Source of the DNA: Lentinula raphanica
Taxonomy: Eukaryota; Basidiomycota; Agaricomycetes; Agaricales; Omphalotaceae
DNA length: 64,000 bases
Reading direction: 5' to 3'
Assembly: GCA_027919835.1 (NCBI GenBank)
Contig: JANVFP010000002.1
Coordinates: 372,001-436,000 of the forward strand
Part shown: positions 22,690 through 34,100 of the stretch, piece by piece
Layout of the letters: each line of letters begins with the position of its first letter
Position numbering within the stretch: position 1 is the first letter of the stretch
Notes under the pieces: generated by a model
Databases searched by the model: none
Seen by the model: only the letters and a program-made list of their open reading frames with translations
Told to the model about the DNA's origin: nothing
Translations under genes and position numbers: made by a program

Positions 22690-23816
22690 AGCAGGAGGAT
22701 GAAGGAAAAACAGGCAGATCAAGGTTAGATCTATGTAGATAAGAGTTAGTACAATGTAGAGGCTTATCAGACATGATCAGAGCGCACTGAGACACCAAAA
22801 ACCCAAGATCTAACAAAGGAATCAACTTCTGCAGTGTCTGATCACCTTAGATCTGTCTGGATGTGCTTTGGTATCTGTTCAGTGTCTTGATGGTGAAAAA
22901 TGCGAAATTTCATACCAGATTCCTGTATCTGAGACACCTCTAGAAGGCCTATAGTCTGTACAGATGGAGGAATGTGCTGGATAGTGAAATCAGGGCTCAA
23001 ATAGAGCAAGGGGACATGCAGGCAGCCTCACCCAGGTCAGAGATGGTGGGGGAAGGAAAGGAAGAATGGGAGATCAAAAACTGATGGGCAAACTCGCTTT
23101 TACAGGCCTCTGCTCAGACCTCTGGCACCTGTAACAGCCACCATCAGGACCAGATCAACCCCATCATGATATGCCTGATGCATGTGAAGATGGGACCATG
23201 TGCAGCTATCAGCGGATGATCCAAGCACCCCATAAGCGCTGGAAATGTCCGAAATATATCCAGAGACCCATGTGATGTGTCTAGGCATGGTCCAGAGTGA
23301 TCTAGGGACTCTGGGAGTGAAATAACACTCAAGTCCGCTTTTTGTGTTTTGAGTGTGCAACTCGAAATAATGATTGCGGAAGAACCAGTGAAGCAAATGC
23401 CTTCAAATTTGTTCTCATCCCGAAGAAGACATGGCGCCGCACATTTTCACTTAAGACACCTAAGGGATCCATCCAGAACTGCATGGTGGAGAGCGAAATG
23501 TAAATCAAAAGCTCTATCAGAAGATTCTGAGCACTTTCGTGAAAAAGTGTGCATAACTCCACACAGATTGGGTATCATCACTAGGTCATAGTGGACAACT
23601 TGAAGGGGCAATAGAGCTCTGTATGCGTGCACAGTATAGTAGCAAGAGCTCTTGAGGGTGGCCAGCAATTAAGTGTATTCATGTACACATTAGGTATGAT
23701 GAAGGTGAAGACCTTCATGTACATACCTGTTGTGATGAATAGTGCACTATAATTGCTGGGAGATGATAGAGGCCTGCAGAAAGGCTCCCTACCCTTGGAA
23801 TCCGCCTTCATGTCGA
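22690..23816 (-). repeat. A1 repeat of element III
   Basis: Reverse-complement A repeat, 5' terminus TCGACATG at 23816, leading to gag. It lacks about 13 bp near 23767 relative to other copies and has more substitutions than the A repeats of element II. It abuts the gag codons of element VII exactly at 23817. Confidence 0.83.
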
Positions 23817-24442
23817 TCAAGGATCGCTTTGTTGACTTTGACAAAGTCTATGCTGCACTGGTCAGCTTCTCTTCAGCTACCTATGATGATAGCAGAGATT
23901 TTGGGTCGAAGTACAAGCTGGTTCGTAAAGATCAGGTACTCAAGTCCATTCCTGTCACTACTGAGTCACAGTGGCTCCGAGTTTTTGATGCATGGACTGC
24001 TCCATTGCTCAAGGTCTATCCACATCGCACAGAAGAGCTGGAAGCATACAAACTGCAGATTGTGGATTACTTTAGATCTTCACTGTATGATCCATCTGTG
24101 GCCATCCAAGTGGATAAAGAAGCTAGGCAGAAAGCTGCCAACACTCCATTTGATTTGGGCAATCCAGACAGCTTCCATACTCTTCTTCTCAAAGAGTTGT
24201 TATCTGCTAGAAAGAGGCCTTCTAGTGGTGGCCAATCTTCTTCCTCATCCAGCTCAAAACGTCGTGACACACCTTGCATCCTTTGGAATGAGAAGAGGTG
24301 TTCAGAGCCCTGTCCTAATAACAGGATGCATAGCTACTGTAGTGAGTGTGGAGAACGGCACAGAGCCATTGACAATCAGTCCTACTATGACCAGCTCCAG
24401 AAGCGTCACAGAGAGAGTAGAAAGCGCTCTTCAAGAGCCTAA
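23817..24442 (+). pseudogene. Gag C-terminal part of element VII
   Basis: An open frame of about 208 codons matching the last third of gag, from the KDRFVDFDKVYAALVSF region to the stop at 24440-24442. It includes the serine run and the zinc-like cluster CILWNEKRCSEPC...CSECGERH. The N-terminal two-thirds lie on the other side of element III, outside the window. About one residue in ten differs from element II. Confidence 0.8.
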
Positions 24443-24573
24443 ATCTCTGGCTGGTACAAAGCATGCTTTGGACACATCTCAATCCACTTCCAATCCACGT
24501 TTTAGATGTGGTTATCTATGGTCTTCTTCCAGTTCTTCTTCTAATATCATTCCTCCCAGTATTACATCCACTA

Positions 24574-25400
24574 TGACTGCACCTCCTCTACCTTCACCTC
24601 CTGAACATCTCTTGAAAAATTCTCAAATTCATGATACTCTGCAGTCCATGTCTACTTACATCAAAGTTGAAACTCCATTCAATGTGGATCGTTTGGAACT
24701 CCTCCTGTCTTCCCATCCTAACCAACCTTTTGTTGCCTCTGTAATTCGTTCATTAAGGGAAGGGTTCTGGCCTTTCTATGAAGCAGAGTGGGAAGAAGAG
24801 TGCAAACAAAGAGTGGAGAATTAATTAACTGAATCAGAGGACATTGCTGCACTTAGAGCTCACAGAGATCAGGAAGTTAGAGACCTGACTTGGTTCTCTG
24901 ACATGCTCAAATCTGCCATTGGGATACGATTTGTAGATGCCCAAGCATGGAGTGACAGTGATGCAGACTTTGTGTGCTGGACTGATGCAAGCAACATAGG
25001 TCTCTCCTTTGTCTATGCTAGCAATGGGTTTTGCTATCAAGTGCATCCTACTCCTGGGAGCCCAATTGTTGATATCTTCTTCAGAGAGCTACTAGCTATT
25101 CTATCTGGCCTACATCACATTGCTTCCAAACCTAGTCCACCCAAGAGAGCTCTATTCTTCTCTGATAGTTTGGACTCTGTTCAAGTGCTGAGCTCTCTTG
25201 CAGTCAAAGAATCATCACACAACTCCATCCTTCTTGCTATTGCTGGTATAGTTCTCAAGACTGGTATTGACATCAGAGTTCGTCATATTCCTGGCAAGGA
25301 TAACATCAAGGCAGACCTTCTATCTAGACTTTTACTGGATGACTTCAAGCTTCAGTTCCCCTCCTACCGCGTCCGCACTTTTGAGCCTCCAAGAGAGCTG
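24574..25400 (+). pseudogene. RT-RNase H of element VII, internally deleted
   Basis: The RT N-terminus starts at ATG 24574 (MTAPPLPSPP) and is open to a TAA at 24822-24824, which replaces a sense codon after KVEN. The sequence jumps at about 24878 to the pre-RNase H region (RDLTWFSDML), so the whole catalytic RT core with YMDD is missing. RNase H motifs CWTDASNIG, FFSDSLDS and HIPGKDNIKADLLSR are intact to 25400. Not functional. Confidence 0.8.
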
Positions 25401-26212
25401 TGATCTTCGAGGTTTTACTGAGAATAGTAATCAGTACTACTTCACCCAGGAGTGGAATTGATTGGTCTGCCATAACGTCTGGTATTTGTTGCTTTCCGAG
25501 CCTAAAACCCCTTATCCGAGTGGAAGCCATTCAAAACAAACCCTTTAGTCCAGATCTTACGACTGGTATATCCATGTCACTTTGTTCTGCTGACCAGTAT
25601 TGCTGATCTAAAAGATCTTACAAGACTGTGTTCGACTTGAGATATAAGATAGTGCGGAATTTCTGACAACACCCCACACCTCGCTATAAATACAATTTGA
25701 TTGACAAATCCATGAAGTCATACTCTGTATTCGTGCTAAGTGACCTGTCATAAGGCATTATACTAAGAGCTGACTTTATACTTTGTTACCGACAGCTCAT
25801 TTAGTCATTCTCAGCTATAAAGAACACCACAGCACCTTTCCCTGGTGCTGCTTCATCCTTCTCAACTCCACTCTCAATATCTCAATATTAATTGAGAGTA
25901 TCATTGGCGTGTACATGTATCCTGCTGGTCCTTTTTTGTTGTGTCATCCCATTTGATCATTCCTCTTTCTGTATTCATCATTGCCCATGCGTCTATGCAT
26001 ATTTCTTTTCACTGAAACCTTTTACTTACCCCACTCACCTTGTTTGGTCTCCCTTACCTCATTTGGCAGATCTCACATGCATTATGCCAGTGCCACCTTG
26101 CCTGCCTTCATCATCCCGGTTTTGTGTTCACCCTCCAGCTTTCCCCATTGATTTGTACATGCAATGTTGCTGACCCCAGATGAGTCAACATGAGTCATGA
26201 CAACTCCTCATC
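25401..26212. other. Non-coding interval, no gene recognised
   Basis: AT-rich unique sequence between the Ngaro remnant and the hAT MITE. Two TATA-like stretches (GCTATAAATAC near 25683 and AGCTATAAAGAAC near 25815) are visible, but no convincing ORF follows. The longest open frame, at 25892, lacks an ATG and is Leu/Cys-rich by composition. Confidence 0.5.
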
Positions 26213-26220
26213 TGGTGGCC

Positions 26221-26948
26221 TAGAGATGCTCACGAGTGGCAAGTGTTGACAAGTACTCGTGACTCGCGAGTCGAGTGTTTTATTTATACGAGTCTACTCG
26301 TGGCACGAGTGTATACTCGAGTCACGATCATCAAATTGTGTTGACAAGTACTCGTGCAATTTATTCGCGAGTATTCTCCTGTACTCGTGAGTATTTCTAC
26401 TATTAACCCTGCACATGACTTTTCTCAGTGGCTATGTGCCTATTATAAATTTTTGTGTTAGAGTCACAGTCACTGCCTATTATAATTATTAGGAGAAAAG
26501 GAGTAATATAGCCTAACATATGTTAGATGTAAGAAAATGTGAATGGTGAAGTGGTCAAAGGTGCTGACTCTGGACTAAGGTCAGCCTTCCTTTAACTTCC
26601 TTCAGAGTTCAATTCCCCCTCATGACAACTTTACCTAGCAGTAAATCTGTACATTGTTCTTGCTTCAAAGTATGTTAATACATGTTTCGGTACTGTATAT
26701 TTATTAAAAGCTATGAAAATTAAGGTAACGAGTATTAAAGCACTCGAGTCTTTCCTCTATATATTCGAGTAGACACTCGAGTCACAATTTGAATAAATTA
26801 CCTTGAATATTCATGGCACTCGTACTCGAGTGTCTGTTACTTAGAAACACTCGAGTATAGACTCGAGTCACAGTTGCTGATTTTGACTGACGAATATTCG
26901 TGTCACGAGTGGCAAGTACACTCAAGTGTGCACTTGTGAGCACCTCTA
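26221..26948. mobile_element. Non-autonomous hAT-type MITE (728 bp)
   Basis: The terminal inverted repeats TAGAGATGCTCAC... and ...GTGAGCACCTCTA are flanked by a perfect 8-bp duplication TGGTGGCC (26213-26220 and 26949-26956), the hallmark of hAT transposition. Both subterminal regions (26230-26420 and 26700-26930) are packed with ACTCGTG/CTCGAGT motifs in both orientations, likely transposase binding sites. There is no transposase ORF, so mobility depends on an autonomous relative elsewhere. Confidence 0.9.
26541..26628 (+). other. tRNA-like sequence inside the MITE
   Basis: TGGTGAAGTGGTCAA resembles a tRNA A box, and about 65 bases later GAGTTCAATTCC resembles a B box. A ~23-base hairpin lies between. 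The acceptor arms do not pair well and no clean 7-base anticodon loop forms, so this is at best a tRNA-derived (SINE-like) relic of a long-variable-arm tRNA, not a working gene. Confidence 0.35.
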
Positions 26949-26956
26949 TGGTGGCC

Positions 26957-28755
26957 CATGTTGTTTTTTTATTGTCCATTTGATTATATTCTGACACTTG
27001 CATATGACCGAATCAATGCATTCCTATGTCGATTTGAGTTATTTCAAGTCGAATTGCATTGTTGGCACAACGACAATGCATTTACACATTCCAGTACTGG
27101 GATGTTACCATTGTGGTGACACATCCTCAAGCTTACATATTTTCATATACAATTACCATATATATTATTATCTACCAAAATACTATATAAGTAGGCACTT
27201 TTTCTGTACCCAATTCCCAGATCAGTTATTTTCAAAGGTTCTCAAATAGTATTGGTTTTTCCCCTCTCCTCTCTGGTTCTGGCTCTTGGTGTAACAACAA
27301 TTCTGTAACAACAACATATAACAGAGATCCTCTATCCTCTACAGTTCAGACTCTTTGTGTAGAACTTCTCTGCTTAGCAGTTTGTCTACAATGTTCATTT
27401 GGACAAATCACTTGTAGCCTTCGTTTGTGGTGCCTTCAAAGGTTAGAGCACAAGCACTCTACCACTGGGAAGTGCACCAGATGGCAGCAGAAATGAAAGT
27501 TTTTTTGTTTTGGGGTCCAGTACTATTGATTGATATTGAACCAGATCTCATCTCATGCCATAGAACTTTTGAGACATGAGAGTAGATGCGGGATGAGTCA
27601 ATGTTTCTGAACTGTACTAAGGGCAGCAAACCCTTCAGCGCGGTGAAGCACATGAAGTAAGGAGGGTCCACCCAAAGCTTTGACTAGGAATGCTATAGTA
27701 TCATAGTCTTGTTGATTGAAGCCTGATCATGCGAGGCCTTTGCCAGCTAGTGCTCACTTGAGCCATGTAACAATAGCCACAGGAGAGCATCTGTGTTTCA
27801 AAGTCACAGTGATAAGGCAACATAGATCAGGTATGTTTTGAGTAGAAATGAAAATGAGTAGTTATTTGTGATCATCAAGCCTCTGCTGAAGGTGCAAGAT
27901 CCATTTATTGCGCCTGATAAGCTGATGTAATATTAGACAAATAAGTAAATAAAGATATAATCATTTGAACTTATCTTCATTTGCATTCATTGTGCTTCCT
28001 GTGTCTTACACTTTATCACTGCACCAGTTGTGAATGTGTGAGCTACTCAAATCGGACACCACTTTGAGATGGACAGTGCTCAGTTGCAAGATCCATGAAG
28101 TCTCAGAAATGATTTTGATTCAGAGTGTTGCTACATCTATCACAGCATTCCAATCCAGGTCTCTCCAACCCAGATAAAGAGCCTCTACAGTCATGCAATC
28201 AGATATATAGTGTAGTCCCACTGTCTACAATGTTAGCAAGATCCCATGGAAGAGGATTTTTGTCATGCAAGTGCATGGCAAAGCTGTATGTGAGCCAGAT
28301 TTTTCCTGGCTTCCATTGAACGAGAGCTCCCTTGCATGTATTTTCCATAGTTTTGCCAAATCAGGACTCAAGTTAAGTAAGAGCCAGGTCCTGAGTGTCA
28401 GACAAACTTAGCTGAGACATAGCACCAGAGAGGTCTAAGTATTGCATATCACTGATTGCATTGGATTTGGGAGAGTTCAGGGATTTATCAGTGGATATCA
28501 TACTTTTGGTAGATAGAATTGAGGCAAATGAATGGGACGGTGACATGAATCAAACTGGTGTTGTGACACTGGGGGAAAAGTGCATGTCACCTGAATTCAA
28601 GGGCTTTTGCATCACTGTGAAACTCACATCACCTGTCTGATCTGTGTACATTGTAACATACTCACAACATGTACATTTCGAGTTTGGGTAAATGATAAGC
28701 AATTGGCAGTTAGAAATACTGCAATAATTCTTGATATATCACTGAGTCATCTACT
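26957..28755. other. Non-coding interval, no gene recognised
   Basis: About 1.8 kb of unique-looking AT-rich sequence. Short open frames (for example 27459-27671 minus and 28125-28319 plus) have no recognisable content and no splice-supported extension. I see no repeats, RNA genes or element ends here. Confidence 0.5.
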
Positions 28756-29831
28756 ATGACTGCACCTCCTCTACCTTCACCTCCTGAACATCTCTTGAAC
28801 AATCCTCAAATTCTTGCTACTTTGCACTCTATGTCTAGTTATATCAAAGTTGAAACTCCTTTCAATGTGGACCACTTGGAACTCTTCTTATCCACTCATC
28901 CCAATCAGCCCTTTGTTGCTTCTGTAATCCGCTCTCTGAGAGAAGGATTCTGGCCTTTCTATGAAGCAAAGTGGGAACAGGAATGCAAGCAGAAAGTAGA
29001 GAGTTATGTCACTGAGGAAGTGGACATTGCTGCACTTAAAGCTTACAGAGATCAGGAGGTAGCTGCTGGGAGGTGGTCAGAAGCACTACCAGAAGACTTT
29101 GTACTCTTACCTGGCATGAAGGTTTCCCCTATGTTTGTAGTCTGGCAGAAGGGGAAAGCCAGAGTTGTCATGGACCAAACTGCATCAGGTCTCAATGATG
29201 GTATCCCTAGAGAGGAGGCCAAAGTCAAATATGATGACATGCACACTTTTGGCCAGGTGCTCAATGATGTTATCAAAGAGCACCCTAATGAGGAGCTTGT
29301 GCTATTCAAGAGTGATGTAGCCAAAGCTTTCCTCAATCTCCCTGCTCATCCTCTCTGGCAACTGTGCCAAGTGGTATCTGTTGAAGGACTCAGATTTCAT
29401 ATTGTCAGGAGACTGATCTTTGGAACTAGAACTTCTCCTCGTTGTTGGTGCTCTGTGTCTGCACTTTTCTGTTGGTTTGGGACTGGGAAGCTAGGAATCC
29501 CTAATCTACATGTCTACATGGATGATTTCTTTGGATGGGACTTCAAGAGGAATCTGATTACCTTTCATGGCAAGAAGTATCCCAAGAGACAAGTACAGCT
29601 TCTAGTCTTTTGGGACATGATTGACTGCTCCTATGAAGACAGAAAACAAGACTGGGGAGTCTGGCTCTTGATCATTGGCTTCTTGACAGATATCATGAAA
29701 GGCTCCATCTCTTTGACCCAGGAATCCATAGATGAACTTGTGGAAGCCATCCACACATTCCTCTCATCTCCCAATCGCAAAGCTGCACTCAGAAACTGGC
29801 AGCACCTCACAGGTTCTTTGAACTGGTCACT
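28756..29831 (+). pseudogene. Ngaro RT fragment (element VIII)
   Basis: An open frame of about 359 codons matching RT-RNase H from its first Met (MTAPPLPSPP) through the RT core, including SDVAKAFLNLP and HVYMDDFFGW (YMDD near 29515-29526), to LTGSLNWSL. It is then cut at 29831/29832 by a palindrome-rich repeat. Similarity begins only a few bases before the Met (CATCTACTATGACT) and there is no gag, RNase H or YR. The frame has no stops despite being a fragment, so truncation is recent. Confidence 0.83.
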
Positions 29832-31030
29832 CACTTCAGGCACCCTTAAATCCTACCGACTTAGGGGGGATTACTCGCCAAATACCCGTACCTAATGGGG
29901 GGGATTACCGGTCAATTACCCAATGGGTATTACCCAAACTGGGTAATACCCTGCCTCTGGTGCCAGGGGTCCCTGTCTGGTATTACCCTCCTGGGTAATA
30001 CCACCCCTCCTACAGCTTGCTCACCACCCCTCCTATAGCTTGCACACCAATCTTACAGCTATTATACTATTACAACACAGTGTCCTGGCACCAATAAATT
30101 ATTCGTACTATATACTTAGACTGTCTGTGCAGTAGACTCTGATAGAGATGTAACACAAGACAATACTGCTAGGATATTGTACATAACATGTATATGCAGG
30201 AAACTTGAGCTGGTAACTTATACTACTCACCGGTCTAATATTGATTGGGGATTCATACTGTATACTATACATGGTTAGGTATATTACAACACACATCCTT
30301 TCTGATGTTGCATAAATTATGCTAGTAAGCTAGTAGTAACTTATATTACCAGCATTGTAGTACCAATGATCTTTATTGATTAATGTTACCCCCTACTTGA
30401 CATAGTGATAATACCCTCACCTAGTATGGGTATGGTAGTATCACCCTTGTCTAGTATTACCTTCATTTAGGAATATCCTCAGGCTAATTTTACCTTTACT
30501 TACTAATATTCTCACCTGGTATCATCCTCAGTTGGTATCACCCTTACCTGTATCACCGTTCCATGGTATTGCCTTGATTTGGTTAATACCTTCAGGCTGG
30601 TGTTTTATTTGGGTATTACACTCATTTAGTACCCTATAATGGTATTACCACATGTTGGTATTAAGGGTAAAGATATTACCCTCAGTGAGTATTACCTTCA
30701 GTGGGTAATACTATTACCCTTACTGCTCACTGGGTATTACCCTTAATGGGTATTACCCTTACTGCTCACTGGGTATTACCCTCAATGGGTATTACCCTCA
30801 GTGGGTAATTACTCTTACTGGGTATTACCCTTACTGGGTAATTACTCTTACTGGGTATTACTCTTACTGGGTAATTACTCTTACTGGGTATTACCCTCAC
30901 TGGGTATTACCCTTACTGGGTATTACCCTCAGTGGGTATTACCCTTACCTTACCTCACTGGGTATTACCCTTACCTTACCTCACTGGGTATTACCCTTAC
31001 TGGTAATACCCTCACCAGGTACTCACTGCA
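29832..31030. repeat. Palindrome-rich repeat element, GGGTATTACCC type
   Basis: It starts at 29832 with CACTTCAGGCACCC, exactly where RT similarity ends. It is filled with near-palindromes GGGTATTACCC/GGGTAATACCC and contains GGTGCCAGGGGTCCC at about 29958. From about 30650 to 31020 it becomes a 15-16 bp minisatellite (TTACTGGGTATTACCC and variants). Its right edge is not defined, and gene A ends at 31109. A related element with a different palindrome core lies in intron 5 of gene A. No protein-coding capacity. Confidence 0.65.
30650..31020. repeat. Minisatellite of TTACTGGGTATTACCC units
   Basis: Roughly 20 imperfect units, each containing the palindrome GGGTATTACCC or GGGTAATTACTC, with occasional TTACCTTACC interruptions. 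It lies about 90 bp downstream of the gene A stop codon. The unit is not the fungal telomere repeat. Confidence 0.75.
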
Positions 31031-31108
31031 CATTCACTTGGTATAGTTACCAACTAACATTAACCTGCACTTTACACTAACACAAAACAAAATGATACCT
31101 AGCTATAC

Positions 31109-34100
31109 TTATGTTGGCCTGGTTTTTCGGTTGACAGGAGGAGGGGGATGCTTCTTTGCTCGAGGAGCAGATGGGCCAGGTGACAGAGATGCTGGAGGAG
31201 CAGATGGGCTAGGTGATGGAGATGCAAAAAGGTCCGATGGTGTTTTCGATTTACGTTGATTGTCATTCTCCTCTTCATCATCTGTATCTGACAGTGGGCT
31301 CTTCCTCTCACGAAGATAGCTCTGCGAGTGAGAGACAGCAGCAACAATGTGACCATCCTCATCCAATATGGTCCCAACCTTAGCTAGATCCTTGAGAGGA
31401 AGTTTCCGTTCATCTATGTATGCATTAGAAACAAGTTTCATGATCTTGAGCAATAACTTACCTTCACTCCATTGAACAACCTCAAAATATGTTCTCCCGT
31501 GGGCCACAACCTCCTTTCCCTGTGCCTTCACCATGTCTCGCCCAATTTGCTCTCTTCGTGGATCAACGATGCGTTTAAGGTCGTCATTCTTGATATCGTT
31601 GACATTCTTGTATCCGCGCTCATACCCATTTCTTGTCGAGATACCGCACCTGAAGTACGGTAATCCAACAGGCCAATTGATGATGCGGATTTTTGCTCTC
31701 CAAGCCTGTTCGACAAAGTTCGTCATCTGAATCTTGAGACGATCCGCTTCATCTCCAAAAATGCGCTCTAATCATTTGCATGAGTCCCAAACCATGATCA
31801 GAACTGTTTAAGAGACCACTTACTGATGTCATATGCAATTATAATTGGTAGGATATGTCTATCGCGTGCCCGAATAGTTGAGGTCACTATGCAGTGCCCA
31901 TACAAAGCAGCTAGGGCAGCATCAACCTGGCGCGAAACCATGTTTGTGACACTATAATGTACAGTTAGTAAAACCAAAGTCTGACATTCTACCCCACTTA
32001 CGCGATCTGAGCCGCAATATCTTTCGCCTGCGTCAGCATTTGAGTTCCATTCCTTGCTTTGACATCCTGTAAGGCTTGAGTTGATACCCAGATGGACGGT
32101 TGAGCATTGGGGTGAACAATATATCCTCCAATATGAAATCCGGTCTCTTGGTATACGCGGTTCGCCTTAAGCGACAGACAGTTAGTACACGAAAATTGCA
32201 TTCTGTCAATAAAAACATACCATGTTGATGATTGGACGTATGACCTTACGCACCACACCCTCAGTCTTTCCTTTCCACTTCAGGCACCCACCTATCTGAC
32301 CTTCTTAGGATAAAAAAATGATGACCTTAAATATACCTAAGAGGCCCAGAATATGGGTAGGCTACCCTAGGGTCCTTAAGGTAGGTAGCTACCTGGGGCT
32401 GGGTAGCTACCCCAGCTACTATAGAACTTTTCCTGGGTAGCTACCCAACATGTCCTGCTATAGGGTGCCAGGGGTCCCCTTTGGGGTAGCTACCTGGCTT
32501 TGTGCCAAAACCCTTACTATTGGCAAACAGAGGATCACCATACTTTGCCTGTAACATTACCAGGTTAAAACAGCCTTGCTGATGCTTGTATATCTCATTA
32601 TGAATATATTATCACCACTATCATCTCTGCTTTGTCTATAAACTATAATTACATTTCACTAGGTTATATTCAAAACAATGTGAATATTTATACTAGGATG
32701 ACAGGCCTTGTCAGTGGATACAATGTGCCATTATGTAGCCACAGGGTACTCAATGACCAGTAGTGTACATACTGAAATTCAACAGGTATGAATAGCCACC
32801 TCCTGTACCTGAGAACTACACACTTTGCCCAACTGAGGAACCATATCCTCCTCGCTACTTTCATTCTCTTCAGCACATGACTTTGGATCGCCATCTGAAG
32901 TCTTCTCCCGGTCAGATTCCTCTCCTCCTTTCCGCATTTCCTTGGGAAGTTGAATTACGATTTGCCTAGCAGCGGCACGTTTGAGAAAAACCTTGGAGTG
33001 AAGGACCCTGGTCAATACGACGGGATCATCATTCCCTTGGGGTTTCTGCAGGAGAATTCCGATATTGGCTTGATGTTTGAGTGAAAACTGCTTTTCATCT
33101 GTCAAAATCCTGAGTAAATTCAATTGGAGGTTGGAATAGCAAAGACTCACCGTCGCTCCAAGGCACGAACCTCACAAGGTCTTCAAAGAAGACTTTGTGA
33201 CGCCCATTGGGATCACCCACATCTTCATCTTCATCCTCATCGAATAGGGATGCAACATTCCGCTCTTTTGCGGCGATAGCTTTCTTCTCTCGTGCTTCTT
33301 GTTGCCAGAACTGAACATATTGCTTGACAATGGTCTTCATGTGATGTACCGGGACCAAAGCAGCGCCTGTAATCCTGTCTGGAGGCCCGATGGGCTTCAA
33401 ATCAGCCGGATAGTTGACTAGCTTCACCTTCTCTTGAAAACACAGATCAGCAAACGCAGGACCCCACTTCATTTGCTTGAAGTCTTTATTCGGACGAGTT
33501 TCACCTATGCAGGATGAATTTAGGGACGACAAATCAGAAGTGGAGTTGAACCAACGCTCACGTAGTGACCAAAGTAGTACATCCTTCAATAAACCACGTA
33601 GCACAACCTTGTTATTTCCATCCTCCAGAAAGCGATTCACAAGTGCCTGCTTATCGGGATCGAGGCCAACACTGCTCTCATTTTGCACCATGAGCTGATT
33701 GTGGAACATTGAACCATAGTCAACAGCTTGTGCAGTGATCTGAGCAGGATTTGCATCCCTCATCGCGATGTAGAGCGGATCAGCACCCCACGGTACAGCT
33801 ACTGCAGACACTGGATCGATGAGCCATCCAATGCCACACAACTGATGGGCTTCATATAGTTGACGAGACTGAAAAACGTTAGCTATCAAATCAAATTTAC
33901 TGTGCGAAAGACTTACTCGGTTGATGAACGGTAAGCAGAGCCTCTCTGTCGCCTTCCTCGTATAACCCTTCGTGCGCTCCTCGAGGGTCTCCTGCGCCAT
34001 TTCTGTCCAATACCACTCCATAATGCCGTCCAAGTCCAATTTGCCTTCTTCAACTTCGCCTTTTTGTAGCTTGTTGTAGCGTTTAAGTATTTCATCCTTG

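Larger units (their letters stand above)
10561..23816 (-). mobile_element. Ngaro-like element III (minus), nested and partly duplicated
   Basis: Reading leftwards from its 5' terminus at 23816, the parts are A1 (about 23816-22690), gag N-terminus (22655-22513), module S3, gag continuation with a solo LTR, RT N-terminus, module S2, a second copy of the gag segment with the LTR, module S1, the rest of RT-RNase H (13322-11719), YR (11737-10733) and B1 (10613-10561). Its B1/A2 end continues left of element II at 3267-2712. Removing the plus-strand insertions and one copy of the tandem duplication restores a normal element order. At 23816/23817 it abuts the gag of plus-strand element VII, its own insertion target. 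Confidence 0.82.
23817..25400 (+). mobile_element. Ngaro-like element VII, older internally deleted copy
   Basis: Plus-strand gag and pol remnants that begin where element III inserted. It has clear substitutions against element II throughout, so it is older. An internal deletion of about 880 bp joins RT codons near 24875 to the start of the RNase H region. Similarity stops at 25400 inside the last RT-RNase H codons (after EPPREL), followed by unrelated sequence. No YR, B or A repeat follows. Confidence 0.82.

Noticed and set aside
25892..26173. 93-aa Leu/Cys-rich frame resembling a small secreted protein
   Set aside because: There is no ATG near its start (only TTG), and the hydrophobic start is weak evidence alone.
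27421..27480. Minus-strand sequence resembling a tRNA A box (AGTGGTAGAGTGC)
   Set aside because: There is no B box at the expected distance and no cloverleaf pairing.
30650..31020. Telomere or interstitial telomeric repeat
   Set aside because: The unit is GGGTATTACCC-based rather than TTAGGG, and genes and elements continue on both sides.
30801..31046. ORF with repeated NYSYWVL units
   Set aside because: It is a by-product of the 15-16 bp minisatellite.
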